Origin: Amycolatopsis echigonensis
Lineage (GTDB): Bacteria; Actinomycetota; Actinomycetes; Mycobacteriales; Pseudonocardiaceae
Assembly: GCF_014174495.1 (NCBI RefSeq)
Contig: NZ_JACJHR010000017.1
Span: 62,001-126,000, forward strand
Length of the DNA: 64,000 nt
Direction: 5' to 3'
The notes under the pieces are model-generated. The model was not told where the DNA came from. It made no database searches and saw only the letters and a program-made list of their open reading frames with translations. This document shows, in pieces, positions 25,996 through 37,000 of the stretch (its first letter is position 1; each line of letters opens with the position of its first letter). The translations under genes and the position numbers were made by a program.

Positions 25996-27624
25996 TCAGC
26001 TCGAAGCGGTGCTCAGCTCCCGGCTCCGCAGCGCGAATCGCTGGATCTTGCCGCTCGGCGTCTTCGGCAGTTCCGCCACGAAGTGGATCCGCCGCGGGTA
26101 AACGTGGGCGGCCAGGCGGGTTTTGACCGTCTGCTTCAGCTCGTCGACCAGCTCGTCCGATCCCTCGGCGCCGGGGTTCAGCACGACGTAGGCCACCACC
26201 AGCTCGCCGCGCAGCTCGTCCGGCGCGCCGATCACCGCGGCTTCCGCGACGGCCTCGTGCTGCGTCAGCGCGCTTTCCACCTCGAACGGGCCGATCCGGT
26301 AGCCCGCCATGAGGATGACGTCGTCGTCGCGGGAGCCGAAGGTCAGGTAGCCGTCCCGGTCCCGGGCGGCGATGTCGCCGGTGTAGTACCAGCGGCCGTC
26401 GGCGCTGAAGCGTTCCGCGGTCCGTTCGGGGGCGTCGCGGTAGCCGGAGAACGGCATCAGCGGGCTGGCGGACACGTCGATCGCGACGCGGCCGGTCTCG
26501 CCGACCTCCGCGATCTCGTCGCTGCCCGCCTTCAGGACCTCGACGGCGAACCCGGGCAGCGGCCGCCCCATCGACCCGGTCTTGACCGGCGCGATGAGGT
26601 GCGGATGCCAGGCGTTGCCGACGACCATGCCGGTTTCGGTCTGGCCGTAGTGGTCGCGCACCGGGCAGCCGAGCACCTCCTCGGCCCAGGTCACGACGTC
26701 CGGCGTCAGCGGCTCCCCCGCCGACGAGCAGTGCCGCAGCCGCAGGCCGGACGGCACCGGCAGGCCCGAGCTGCGCAGCGCGCGGTACACGGTGGGACCG
26801 GCGGTGAAGTTGGTGACGCCGAAGCGTTCGAGGACCTGCCAGGTCAGTTCCGGGCTGAACCCGGCGTGCAGCAGGAGGCTGCGCCGTCCGGTCGCGAGCG
26901 GGCCGAGCAACGCGAAGTACAGCCCGTACGCCCAGCCGGGGTCGGCGGCGTTCCAGAAGACGTCCTCGTCGGTCTGGTCGAGGCCGAACTCCTGGTAGGA
27001 GTGGATTCCGGCGAGTCCGCGCAGCGGCACCGGCACCGCCTTCGGGGTGCCGGTCGTGCCGGAGGTGAAGATCTCGACCAGCGTGCCGTCGCCGCCGACC
27101 GCGACCGGGTCGGACAGCGGGTGCGGCTCGTCCAGCAGCGCCTCGAACGACAGGTCGCCGCCGGACGCCTCGCCGGTCGTCACGATGATCCGCGACGGGT
27201 CGGCGGGCAGGTCCTCGCTGGGGTCGAGCTTCGCGCGCTGACCGGCGTCGACCACGACCACGCGCGTGCCGTTGCCGACGATCCGCTGCGCGATCGCGGG
27301 CGGCGCGAACGCGGTGAAGAGCGGCACGTGGACCGCGCCGAGCCGCCAGATCGCGAGCAGCGCGGTGACCAGTTCGGCGGACTTGCCCATGAGCGTCGCG
27401 ACCCGGTCGCCGGGACGCACGCCATGCGCGGCCAGCGCGGCGGCGAACCGGGCGGAAGCGGCCTCGAGCTGGCCGAACGTGAGGTCGCGGCTGCTGAGGT
27501 CGGCCTCGACGAGGGTGAACGCGACGGCGTCGGCGGGATGCCGTCCGCACAGCAGATGAGTCGCGTCCGCGTCCGGCGCGGCGTAGGTCTGCAACAGGTC
27601 GAACAGGGTGCGTTCAGGGCTCAC
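25996..27624 (-). CDS. AMP-forming acyl-CoA synthetase (acetyl/medium-chain type)
   Basis: This 542-residue ANL-family ligase activates a carboxylic acid to acyl-AMP and then acyl-CoA. Motifs are VEIFTSGTTGTPKAVPVPLR (P-loop), DPGWAYGLYFALLGPLATG, RDHYGQTETGMVVG, GRWYYTGDIAARDRDGYLTF, SRDDDVILMAGYRIGPFEVE (hinge) and the acetylatable lysine in LPKTPSGKIQRFALR. The hinge and the DPGW motif are typical of medium-chain or acetate-like Acs enzymes rather than aryl-acid ligases. It is divergent from a GAF-LuxR regulator, probably its controller, and followed by a strong hairpin. Confidence 0.9.
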   Translation of the reverse strand: MSPERTLFDLLQTYAAPDADATHLLCGRHPADAVAFTLVEADLSSRDLTFGQLEAASARFAAALAAHGVRPGDRVATLMGKSAELVTALLAIWRLGAVHVPLFTAFAPPAIAQRIVGNGTRVVVVDAGQRAKLDPSEDLPADPSRIIVTTGEASGGDLSFEALLDEPHPLSDPVAVGGDGTLVEIFTSGTTGTPKAVPVPLRGLAGIHSYQEFGLDQTDEDVFWNAADPGWAYGLYFALLGPLATGRRSLLLHAGFSPELTWQVLERFGVTNFTAGPTVYRALRSSGLPVPSGLRLRHCSSAGEPLTPDVVTWAEEVLGCPVRDHYGQTETGMVVGNAWHPHLIAPVKTGSMGRPLPGFAVEVLKAGSDEIAEVGETGRVAIDVSASPLMPFSGYRDAPERTAERFSADGRWYYTGDIAARDRDGYLTFGSRDDDVILMAGYRIGPFEVESALTQHEAVAEAAVIGAPDELRGELVVAYVVLNPGAEGSDELVDELKQTVKTRLAAHVYPRRIHFVAELPKTPSGKIQRFALRSRELSTASS

Positions 27625-27878
27625 GGGGCTGCTCCACGGTCATCGTCGGCCGGTGTCGGCACATCGTCGCCGCAGGTCAGCCGGCCGGCCACCCCCGAAG
27701 AGGGGTAGTCGGCCCCGGCGGCGCCGAGGAGGCGGCGTCCTGGCGGGCGAGGCCGACCCGCTTCCGAAACCCGCGCTGACCTGGAGGTTCGCCCGGGAGG
27801 CGACGACAGCCGCTGCGCGGCTGGGTAGAATCACCCCTCCTGCCGGAGCCTCCGTGCCGCCGAAGTGGGGTGCCTGCC

Positions 27879-28712
27879 GTGACGACCTCCGAGACCGCCG
27901 CCGAAGTCCGCCGCGCCCTGGCCAAGCTCCGCGGCGCGGCGGGCGTGCCGCTGTCGTTCGGCGGGGAGGTCGTGGACGGCAAACGGCTGCGGATGACCGA
28001 ACTGCTCGGCAACACCACCACGTCGCTGCTCGGCCTCGTCGTCGCGGAGGGCAAGGGCCTGGGCGGCCGCGCGATCGGCGTGCGGAAACCGGTGGTGCTG
28101 CCGGACTACTACACCAGCGACGCGATCAGCCACCATTTCGACCGAGCGGTCCAGGCCGAGGGCGTGCGGTCGGTGATGGCGGTGCCGGTGATCGTGCACC
28201 GGACCGTCCGCGCGGTGCTGTACGGAGCGGTCCGCGAGCACGTCCGTTTCGGCGACCGGTCGGTGACCGCGATGGTCGAGGTGGCGCGGGACCTGGAGCA
28301 AGAGCTGGCTGTCCGTGCGGAAGTGCGCCGGCGGCTGGACCTGCTCGCCCCGGAGCCGGGAGCCGCGCCGTCGGGGAAACCGGCCGACCTGGAAGCGGTC
28401 CGGGAAAGCCACGCGGAGCTTCGCCGTATCGCCGCCGCTATCGAGGACCCTAGCCTGCGCGCCCGTATCGACGCGGTGTGCCAGTCCCTGACCGGCGAGG
28501 CGGCGCGCGGGCCGCGACCGTCCCTCTCGGCGCGCGAACTGGACGTCCTCGAGGGCGCAGCCGCCGGACAGACCAACGCCGACATCGCGGAGGCGCTCGG
28601 ATTGGGCCCGGAAACGGTGAAAAGCTACTTGCGCAACGCGATGCGGAAGCTGGACGCGAAGACCCGCCTCCAAGCCGTCAACGCCGCCCGCCGAGCCAAC
28701 CTCCTGCCTTAG
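27879..28712 (+). CDS. GAF-LuxR family transcriptional regulator
   Basis: This 277-residue one-component regulator has an N-terminal GAF-like sensor domain (about residues 15-150; GKGLGGRAIGVRKPVVLPDY, VRSVMAVPVIVHRTVRAVLY) and a C-terminal LuxR helix-turn-helix (about 210-275; LSARELDVLEGAAAGQTNAD, then LGLGPETVKSYLRNAMRKLD). GTG 27879 has GGGG eight bases upstream; GTG 27870 is an in-frame alternative. It is divergent from the acyl-CoA synthetase gene across about 250 bp and probably activates it in response to a small acid. Its 3' end overlaps the convergent DAHP synthase gene by 35 bp. Confidence 0.86.
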   Translation: MTTSETAAEVRRALAKLRGAAGVPLSFGGEVVDGKRLRMTELLGNTTTSLLGLVVAEGKGLGGRAIGVRKPVVLPDYYTSDAISHHFDRAVQAEGVRSVMAVPVIVHRTVRAVLYGAVREHVRFGDRSVTAMVEVARDLEQELAVRAEVRRRLDLLAPEPGAAPSGKPADLEAVRESHAELRRIAAAIEDPSLRARIDAVCQSLTGEAARGPRPSLSARELDVLEGAAAGQTNADIAEALGLGPETVKSYLRNAMRKLDAKTRLQAVNAARRANLLP

Positions 28713-29700
28713 CCCGCTCCCGGCTGGCGACAGCCAGTGCCTCCAGCAACGGCACGGTCCGCTCCCAGCCGAGACAAGGATCCGTCCGGCTCACCGCCCG
28801 GTCAGCCGGCACCCGCTCCGGATCCTGTGCCCCGTCCCGCAAATACGACTCGATCATCACCCCGGCCACCGCCGCTCCGCCGCGAATCTGCTCCGCCACG
28901 TCAGCGACCACCTCCGGTTGCCGGTTGTGGTCCTTTCCGCTGTTCCCGTGCGAGGCGTCGACCACCGCTCTTCGAGGCAGCCCCGCCTCCCCGAGCATCT
29001 TCATCGCCTCCGCGACCGACGCCGCGTCGTAATTCGGCGCCGGACCCCCGCGCAGAACCAGGTGCGCGTCCGGGTTTCCGCTGCTGCGCAAGGTTTTCAT
29101 CCGCCCGTCCGCGCCGAGCCCGGGAAACGCGTGCGCGGCCCCGGCCGCGCGGATCGCGTCCACCGCGGGCCCCAGCCGTCCGGACACGCAGTTCTTCATC
29201 CCGACCGGCATCGGCAACCACGACGCCAGCTGCCGGTGCGGCTGGCTGGCCACCGTCCGCGCCCCGATCGCGCCCCAGCTCACCGTGTCCGCGACGTACG
29301 GCGCCAGCACCGGATCCACGAACTCGTACGCCAGCGGCAGCCCGGTCGCCGCCGCGTCGAGCAGGAACCGCCTGCCCAGCCGAACTCCGGCGGCGAGATC
29401 GCCTTTGCCGTCCAGCGTCGGGTCCGGCAGGAACCCGGTCCACCCGGTCACCGACCGCGGTTTCTCCAGGTACGCCCGCAAAACCACCACCAGGTCGCCG
29501 GAGTACCGGGCCGCCGCACCGGCCAGCAGTGCGGCGTAGTCCAGCGCCGCCGCGGGATCGTGCACCGAGCACGGCCCGACGATCACGAGCAACCGCGGAT
29601 CGCGCCGGGCCAGCACCGCGGAGACCGTTTCGCGGTGCCGCGCGACGTCGGGCGCGGCGCCCGCCGTCACCTCCACCGGGCTGGGCAACGTGTCCTGCAT
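28678..29700 (-). CDS. 3-deoxy-7-phosphoheptulonate (DAHP) synthase, class I
   Basis: This 340-residue enzyme condenses phosphoenolpyruvate and erythrose-4-phosphate, the first step of the shikimate pathway. AroF/G/H-type motifs are LLVIVGPCSVHDPAAALDYA, RAYLEKPRSVTGWTGFLPDP, SWGAIGARTVASQPHRQLAS, GMKNCVSG, HLVLRGG, VVDASHGNSGKDH and IESYL. Actinomycete primary metabolism usually uses class II enzymes, so a class I copy in a siderophore operon is probably dedicated to chorismate supply for 2,3-dihydroxybenzoate. The ATG directly follows the stop of the MFS gene (TAGATG), with AGGAG upstream. It is the last gene of the siderophore operon. Confidence 0.92.
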   Translation of the reverse strand: MQDTLPSPVEVTAGAAPDVARHRETVSAVLARRDPRLLVIVGPCSVHDPAAALDYAALLAGAAARYSGDLVVVLRAYLEKPRSVTGWTGFLPDPTLDGKGDLAAGVRLGRRFLLDAAATGLPLAYEFVDPVLAPYVADTVSWGAIGARTVASQPHRQLASWLPMPVGMKNCVSGRLGPAVDAIRAAGAAHAFPGLGADGRMKTLRSSGNPDAHLVLRGGPAPNYDAASVAEAMKMLGEAGLPRRAVVDASHGNSGKDHNRQPEVVADVAEQIRGGAAVAGVMIESYLRDGAQDPERVPADRAVSRTDPCLGWERTVPLLEALAVASRERAKAGGWLGGRR

Positions 29701-31056
29701 CTACCGGCTCCTTTCCTTAGGCAGCTTCGCCGCCCCGGCAGCCGCCACGACGACCAGTCCGAGCACCCACCAGAACGTGTCCGCGAAGGCCGCCGCGACC
29801 TCGGTGCCCCGTGCGGCCAACCGGTTTTGCAACACCAGAGCGAGCACCGCGGTTCCCACCGAACCGCCCAGCGTGTTCAGCAAATTCAGCGCGCCGGCCG
29901 CTTTCGGCAGCTGGGTTTTCTCCAGGCTGCGGTACACCAGTGCCAGCACCGGCGCACTGATCATCGCCGCCCCGAATCCCCGCAGCAGCAACGAAATGGC
30001 CAACACGGCGTCCGGAAGTTCCGGACCCAGCTGAGTGAACGCCGCGGTTCCGAGCGCTACCAAGCCGATTCCGGACACCACCAGCGTCCGCGGAGCGATC
30101 CGATCCACCAGGCGATGCACCAGCACCGACCCCGCGGCCGCGCCGATTCCTTGGGGCACCAGCAACAATCCGGTGTCCCATGCGCCCAAACCGGCACCGC
30201 GCCGCAGATACAACGGCAGCAGAAACATCGTGCCGAATACCGAAGCGCCCAGCACGACCAGCGCCAACGCCGCAGCACCGAATGGCGGCCGAGTGAACAA
30301 TCGCGGGTCGAGCAACGGTGCCCGCGCCTTCAATCCGTGGCGGACGAACGCCGTCAGCATCAACAAGCCCACCACGACAGCCGCCGAGGAAAGCCATTTC
30401 GGATATCCGTCGGAGAATCCGGTCAGCCCGAACACCACCGCGGCGAGCCCCGGCGAAAGCAAAGCCGCACCCCGGAAATCGAACGGTTCGCGCGGGTCTG
30501 CTGGCTGGTCCGCCGCGACATACCGCAGAGCGAGAAGTACCGCGACCATCCCGACCGGCAGGTTGACGTAAAACAGCCACGGCCAGTCCGCGACGGTGAG
30601 AATCGCCCCGCTCGCCAGCGGTCCCAGCACCGGCGACAGCAACGGCACCACGCCGACGACGCTGATCAGCCGTCCGATCCGCTCCGGCCCGGCGGCCCGC
30701 GCCAGCAACGCCTGTCCCGTCGGCGGCAGCAAACCGCCCGCCAGCCCCTGCAGCACCCGGAACGCGACCAGCATCGGCAACGAACTCGCCAGCCCGCACA
30801 ACAGCGACGCCAGCACGAACCCGGCCACCGCGGTCAGCCAGGTCCGCCGCCCGCCGAACCGCGCGGCGAGCCAGCCGGACGCGGGCACGGCGGTCACCAC
30901 CGCGAGCAGATACGCCGTGGTGACCCACTGGACCTCGGTGACGGGCGCGTCGAACCGCCGCGCCAGCGTTTCCACGCCGACCGAGACGATCGTGCTGTCG
31001 AGCGTCGCCATGAACGTGCCCAGCACGAGCACGAACGCGGTCCGCCACAGGTTCAC
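29701..31056 (-). CDS. DHA2-family MFS exporter, probable siderophore exporter
   Basis: This 451-residue membrane protein resembles EmrB/QacA exporters. Motif D1 is visible as [19 protein letters not shown], motif A as [19 protein letters not shown], motif B as [20 protein letters not shown] and motif C as [19 protein letters not shown]. The start overlaps the NRPS stop (GTGA), so it is translationally coupled to the NRPS. Catechol siderophores are commonly secreted by such proteins, so export of this product is the simplest reading. Confidence 0.88.
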   Translation of the reverse strand: MNLWRTAFVLVLGTFMATLDSTIVSVGVETLARRFDAPVTEVQWVTTAYLLAVVTAVPASGWLAARFGGRRTWLTAVAGFVLASLLCGLASSLPMLVAFRVLQGLAGGLLPPTGQALLARAAGPERIGRLISVVGVVPLLSPVLGPLASGAILTVADWPWLFYVNLPVGMVAVLLALRYVAADQPADPREPFDFRGAALLSPGLAAVVFGLTGFSDGYPKWLSSAAVVVGLLMLTAFVRHGLKARAPLLDPRLFTRPPFGAAALALVVLGASVFGTMFLLPLYLRRGAGLGAWDTGLLLVPQGIGAAAGSVLVHRLVDRIAPRTLVVSGIGLVALGTAAFTQLGPELPDAVLAISLLLRGFGAAMISAPVLALVYRSLEKTQLPKAAGALNLLNTLGGSVGTAVLALVLQNRLAARGTEVAAAFADTFWWVLGLVVVAAAGAAKLPKERSR

Positions 31057-34000
31057 CGCGGCCTCGCGAACTCACCCGCGTCGTCGTCCAACCGGGACGG
31101 AAGCTCGCCGAGGAACCGCAGCAGGTCCGCGACCAGCGACCGGGCCTCCGCGGGCGTCAGGATCCCGGCCTGATAGCCGAACACGCCCGACCAGCCGCCC
31201 GCGAGTTCGGGCACCACCGTGACCGTCATCGGATAGTGCGTGCGCTCGCGGAACCTTGTTCCGGTGATCGTCAGCCCAGGGGCCGGTTCGCGCAGCTTCG
31301 CCGGGTCCACCGGGTAGTTCTCGAACACGACCAGGCTGTCGAACAACCGGTCCCGCCCGGTCAAGGCAGCTAGTTCAGCGAGGCCGACGTGCTGGTGCGG
31401 GAGCAGTTCCTGGTGCCGGGCCTGGGTTTTCCGCAGCGTCTCCGCCACGGTTCCGGCAAACCGGACCCGCACCGGAACCGTAGTGGCGAGCAATCCGAGG
31501 ATCTCCTCGACACCGTCCACTTCGGACGTCCGGCCGGAAACCATCGTCCCGAACACTACGTCGGCGACCCCGGCCCGGGCCGCGAGCACCGCCGCCCACG
31601 CTCCCTGCAGCAACGTCCCCGCCGTGATCCCGTGGCGGGCACCGGCTCGAGTCAGCTCGGCGACGAGCGGAGCGTCCACAGTGAACAGTTCCGGCTCGGC
31701 GGCCGCGGGTTGTCCGCCCAGGAGTTCCCGCGGCGGCAGATCAGCCAGTTCGGTTCGCCACGCATGCCCGCTGACCGCGTGGTCCCGCGCCGCGAGCCAG
31801 CGCGTGTACCGCGACACCGGCACCGCGTCTGGCAGCGATTCCCCGGAGTACCCGGCGAACAGTTCAGCCAGGATCCGCGGAGCCGACCAGCCGTCCGACA
31901 GCAGGTGATGGCTGGTGAGCACCAAGTCGTGCCGGTCAGGGCCGTACCGGAGCACGGTGACCCGCAGCAACGGCCCCGCACCGGGGTCGAACGGCTCGGC
32001 GAGGTCTTCCGCGAGCAGCCGCTCGACGTCCCCGGACACCTCGCGCACGCGGAAGCCGACCTGCGGATCCGTCGGCAGCACCTGCACCTCGTGCCCGGCC
32101 GGGAAGACCGCGCCCAGGTTCGGGTGCCGCCGCACCAACGCGTTCGCCGCGGCCTCCAACGCGGCCAGATCCAGCGCTCCGACCAGCGAAAACGCCGCCT
32201 GCACCGGGTACGGATCCTCGTCCGCGGCCCGCGATTCGCGCAGGATCAGCTCCTGCAGCGGGGTCAACGGCAGCAGTTCGCCTGCCGGCATCGCGGCGGC
32301 CAGCGCGGTGAGTTCCTCCTGGAACGCCGCTCCCAGCGCCGCGACTTCGTCCGCGCTGAACTCCGAGGACGGCCAGGTGAACCGCGCGGCCAGCCGATCG
32401 TCGCGCACCATCGCGTTCACCATCAGCGCGTGGGCGAGCGGTGCTCCGGCTGAGCCGAGCGGATCGGCGTCCGGCGGCCGCTGCCACGGCGTCTCCTGCC
32501 GCGGTGCCGCCTCGAACCGGCCGAGATAGTTCCAGCTGACGTCTGCTCCGGTCGACGTCCCGCCGAGGATCCCGAACCCGAGCCCGTCGCCGGCAGCGCG
32601 AAGCTGATCGCGGACCGCGGCAATAGCGGTCTCGTCGGAAGGCGGCGTGATCCGCGCCGGGTACATCGCGGTGAACCAGCCGACCGTACGGGACAGATCG
32701 ACGGCTCCGGCGAAGTCCGGCGTGTGGTCCGGACGGCCGTGGCTTTCCAACGCGACCAGCAGGTCCGCGCCGCGCCAAGCACGGTAAGCGCGGGAGAAAG
32801 CGGTGAGCAGCACAGCGTCCGGACCGGTCCGATAAGCGCCCGGCAACGTCGTCAGCACTGCGTGCGTGATCTCTTCCGACACCTCGATCTCGTGGTGCCG
32901 CGCAGTTCCACTGATTGGACGGGCCGATGCGGCAATCCGTTGCCAATGCGGCTTTTCCACCTGCCGCGCGGGCTTGGCCGCGACCAACGCACGTGCCCAG
33001 CCGAGGAACGACGGCCCGCGCTCCGGCAGCTTGCGGCCGAGATAAGCCTGCTCGAGGTCGTCGAGGAGGATCCGCCACGACACGGCGTCCACGACGAGAT
33101 GGTGCGCGACCAGCCCGAGCCGCCCTGGACGCGCGGGCCCGGCGTCCACCCAGACCGCACGCAGCATCGGCCCCGTCCGCGGGTCCATGGCGGACCGGAC
33201 GGCCGTGATCTGGTCGTCCAGCAGCACCCGCAGATCCGCGTCCTCGCCCGCCGGGACGACCATCAGCACGTCCGCGCCGGTCACCGCACCAGGCTCGGGA
33301 ACGCGCAGCACGTCGCCCGCCAAGTGAGAACGCAGCACATCGTGCCGTTCGAGGACCGCGTCAAGCGCCGCCCGCCACCTCGACACGTCACCGCCGGACG
33401 GGACGCACACCTCGACCCACTGACAGAACCCGTCCGCGTCCGAACCGGCGCGTTCCAGCAGCTCCCGCATGACGGGCGTCAGCGGCGCGTCCCCGACAGC
33501 GGGTGTGAGGTCCGGTGCCACCACCGCGGTCTGGTCGCTGCAGCGGGCCGCGACCCCGGCGATCGTGCCGCCTTCGAAAACGTCCCGCGCGGTCAGGTGC
33601 AGACCCTCCCGCCGAGCACGCGCGACCAGCCGGAGCGACGCGATGCTGTCGCCGCCAGCGTCGAGGAATCCGTCGTCGATCGTGACGTCCGGGCCAAGCA
33701 GCTCCCGAACCACTTGCAGCAGCACCGTTTCCGCTTCCGTCGCCGGTTGCCGAGCCGCGGCGACGTTGCGCGGCCCAGGCGCGGGCAGCGCCGCGCGGTC
33801 GAGCTTGCCGCTGGGCCCGAGCGGCAGCCGCTCCAGCACGAGCACTGCCGACGGCACCATGTGCGCAGGCAGCTCAGCGGCCAGATACTCGCGCAGCGCA
33901 ACGGGATCCGGGTCCGCACCGTCGACCGGCACGACGTAACCGACCAGCCTCCGGCCCCCCGGCCGGTCCTCGCGCACCAGGACGACCGCGGCGCGCACGT

Positions 34001-37000
34001 CCGGATGCCGGGCCAGCGCCGACTCGATCTCGCCCGGTTCGATCCGGAACCCGCGCAGTTTCACCTGGTGGTCGGCGCGGCCGAGGAACACCAGCTGCCC
34101 GTCCGGCCGCCAGCGCACCAGGTCGCCGGTGCGGTACATCCGGTCGCCGGGCGCGCCGAACGGGTCGGCCACGAACCGCTCCGCGGTCTGCCCCGGCCGG
34201 TTCACGTACCCGCGCGCGAGCTTCGGCCCGGCGAGATACAGCTCGCCGGTGACGCCGGCCCCGACCGGTCGCAACCCCGCGTCGAGGACGTAGGCCCGCA
34301 CCTGCGGGTCCGGCCGGCCGATCGGCAGCGGACCGGGATCGTCGGCGGAGTACGCCCAGGTAACGGAGTTGATCGTGACCTCGGTCGGGCCGTAGGCGTT
34401 GAACAGCGCGCGCCGGTCGCCCCAGCGGTGCGCCAGCTCCGGGTCGAGCCGTTCAGCGCCGACCACGAAGAACACCTCCGGGTCCACCGTCGCGTCGTCC
34501 GGCATCGCGGACAGGAACGACGGCAGCAGGTTCAGCCCGGTGACGCGGTGCTCGGCGGCGTAGGCGAGCAGGTCGTCGCCGGACCCGCGGACCTCCTCCG
34601 GCGCGATCACCGAGGTGCCGCCGGACAGCAGCGGCAGGAAGAACTGCCAGTACGACACGTCGAAACTCGTGGACGCGAAGTGCAGGTACCGCTCGCCGTG
34701 CCGGATCCCGACGACGTCCTCCTGCAGCGCGACCAGGCTCGGGAGGCCGCGATGGGTGATCGCGACGCCCTTCGGCTTTCCGGTGGTACCGGACGTGTAG
34801 ATCACGTACGCGAGCGAGTCCGGCGACGGGACCACGTCGTCCCAAGCAGACGGTCCATTCAGGACAAGCGGGTCGATCACCGGAATGCCGAAGCCAGGGT
34901 CCGAAGTGGACACTACCGCGGCGGGAGCGCTGTCCTTCACCAGATGCGTCAAGCGTTCCGCCGGATAGGTCGGGTCCATCGGCACGTGCACCGCACCGGC
35001 TTTGAGTACGCCGAACAGTGCGACCACCAGCTCGATGTCCCGTTCCAGCAGCACCGCGACCGGGTCCTGCTCCCGCACCCCGGCCGCGCGCAGCGCGTGC
35101 GCGAGCTGGTTTGCCTTCCGGTCCAGTTCCGCGTAGGTCAGGCTGCGGTCCCGGCACACGACGGCTTCGGCGTCCGGACTTTCCCGCACCCAGCGGGCGA
35201 ATTCCTCCAGGCAAGTACCGGCTTCCCGCCGTGGCTCGGGCCCGGTTCCTTGCCGCAGCAGGGCTGCTTCCTCTTCGGTGCCCAGAGAACGCAGGCGAGC
35301 GACCGGTTGCTGCGGGTCGGCCACGATCTCGTGCAGCAGCGTCGTCAGCCAGCGGCCGTAAGCCTGCACGGTCGATTCGTCGAAGGCCTGCGGCTGGTAG
35401 CCGAGGCCGATCGAGATCTCGTCGCCGGGCAGCACGATCACGGTCAGCGGGTAATGGGTCGCGTCGGTGATGTCGACGCCCGCGAGATCGAGTCCGGGCG
35501 CGAGCGGTTCGCGTTCGCGGCTGGAGAGCGGGAAGTTCTCCATCACCAGCATCGTGTCGAAGAGATCGCCGACGCCCGCGGCGCGCTGGATGTCCGGCAG
35601 GCCGAGGTGATGGTGCTCGGTGAGCCGCGCGTTCTCGTCCTGCACCCGCGCCAGCACCGCCGACGCCGGGTCGGACGGGGCGAACGCCACGCGCACCGGA
35701 ATGGTCGTGCCGAGCTGCCCGATCATCGCTTCCACGCCCGGAACGTCGGACGGACGGCCGGACACCGGACAGCCGAACACCACGTCCTGCCGTCCGGTGA
35801 GCCGTGCCAGCAGGACGCCCCACGCGGTCTGGAACACCGCCGTCGACGTCACGCCGCGTTCCCGGGCGAAGCCGCGCAGCCGTTCGCTGAACTCCGCGCC
35901 GAGTCCGACCCAGATCCGTTGTGGACGGTCCACAGCGGACTCAGTGGTCGCCGGCGCGAGCTGGGTTCCTTCTTCCAGCCCGGCCAAAGCCTTCTGCCAG
36001 GCCTCGACCGCCGCGTCGTGATCGCGGGCGGCCAGCACCCGGTGGTACTCGGCCAACGGCGGCGCGACCGGAGCGGCCGGTCCGCCGTCCAGCTCGGCGT
36101 AGGTGGCCAGCAGGGCGCGGCCGACGAGCGGCATCGACCACCCGTCGAGCAGCGCGTGGTGGATCGTCAGCACCAGCCGGTGTTCGGCCGGGCCGAGAGT
36201 GAGCAGCAGGAACCGGATCAGCGGCGGAACCGCCGGGTCGAACGGCCGGGCCAGTTCGGCGGCGCACTCGTCGTCGGCGCCCTCCGGATGCTCGACGTGC
36301 CGCCAGTCCAGGTGCACGTCGGCGGGCACGACCTGCACCACCTCGCCCGCCGCTGTCGTGTGCAGGTGGACGCGCAGCGCCGGGTGCCGGCGCAGCAGCT
36401 CCTCGGCGGCGGCTCGCATCCGCGCGGGAGCAAGCTTGCCCTCCAACCGGGTCACCGCCTGCACGGTGTAGACGTCCGGTCCGCCACGGGTCAGCGTGTG
36501 GAACGACAGCCCGGCCTGCAACGGCGTCGCGGGCAGGACGTCGGCGATCGGACCCTGCTGTTCGAGGACGGCAATGTCGTCCTGAGTGAGCGTGACCAGC
36601 GGAAGGTCCGACGGAGTGAGCCCACCGGCGGCCTCCCGCGCGTGAGCGGCGAGCGCGGCCAGCGCCGCCGCCCACGCTTCCTGCAGGCGTTCGACCTCCT
36701 CCGGCGGCAGAACCCGGCTGGCGGCGGTCCATTCGACAGCGATCCGCGGCACGCCTTCCTCGCGGACAAAGCAATTCAACGCCAGGACCTGCTCCAACGC
36801 CTTCGCGGGCGGCTCGATCACGGCGAACGGATCCTCGTCCGGCAGCTGCCAGCCGCCGGACAGCGGGGTGAACCGGCCGAGATAATTGAGCAGGACGTCC
36901 GGCATTTCCGGCGTGAACTCCACACCGGGATCGAGATACCGGAGGACGCCGAACCCGACCCCGCCGTCCGGTACCGCGCGCCGTGCTTCCTTGACGGAGC

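Noticed and set aside
29701..31056. Assigning the exporter as a general drug pump
   Set aside because: The family allows it, but the four-base overlap with the NRPS makes siderophore export the better reading.
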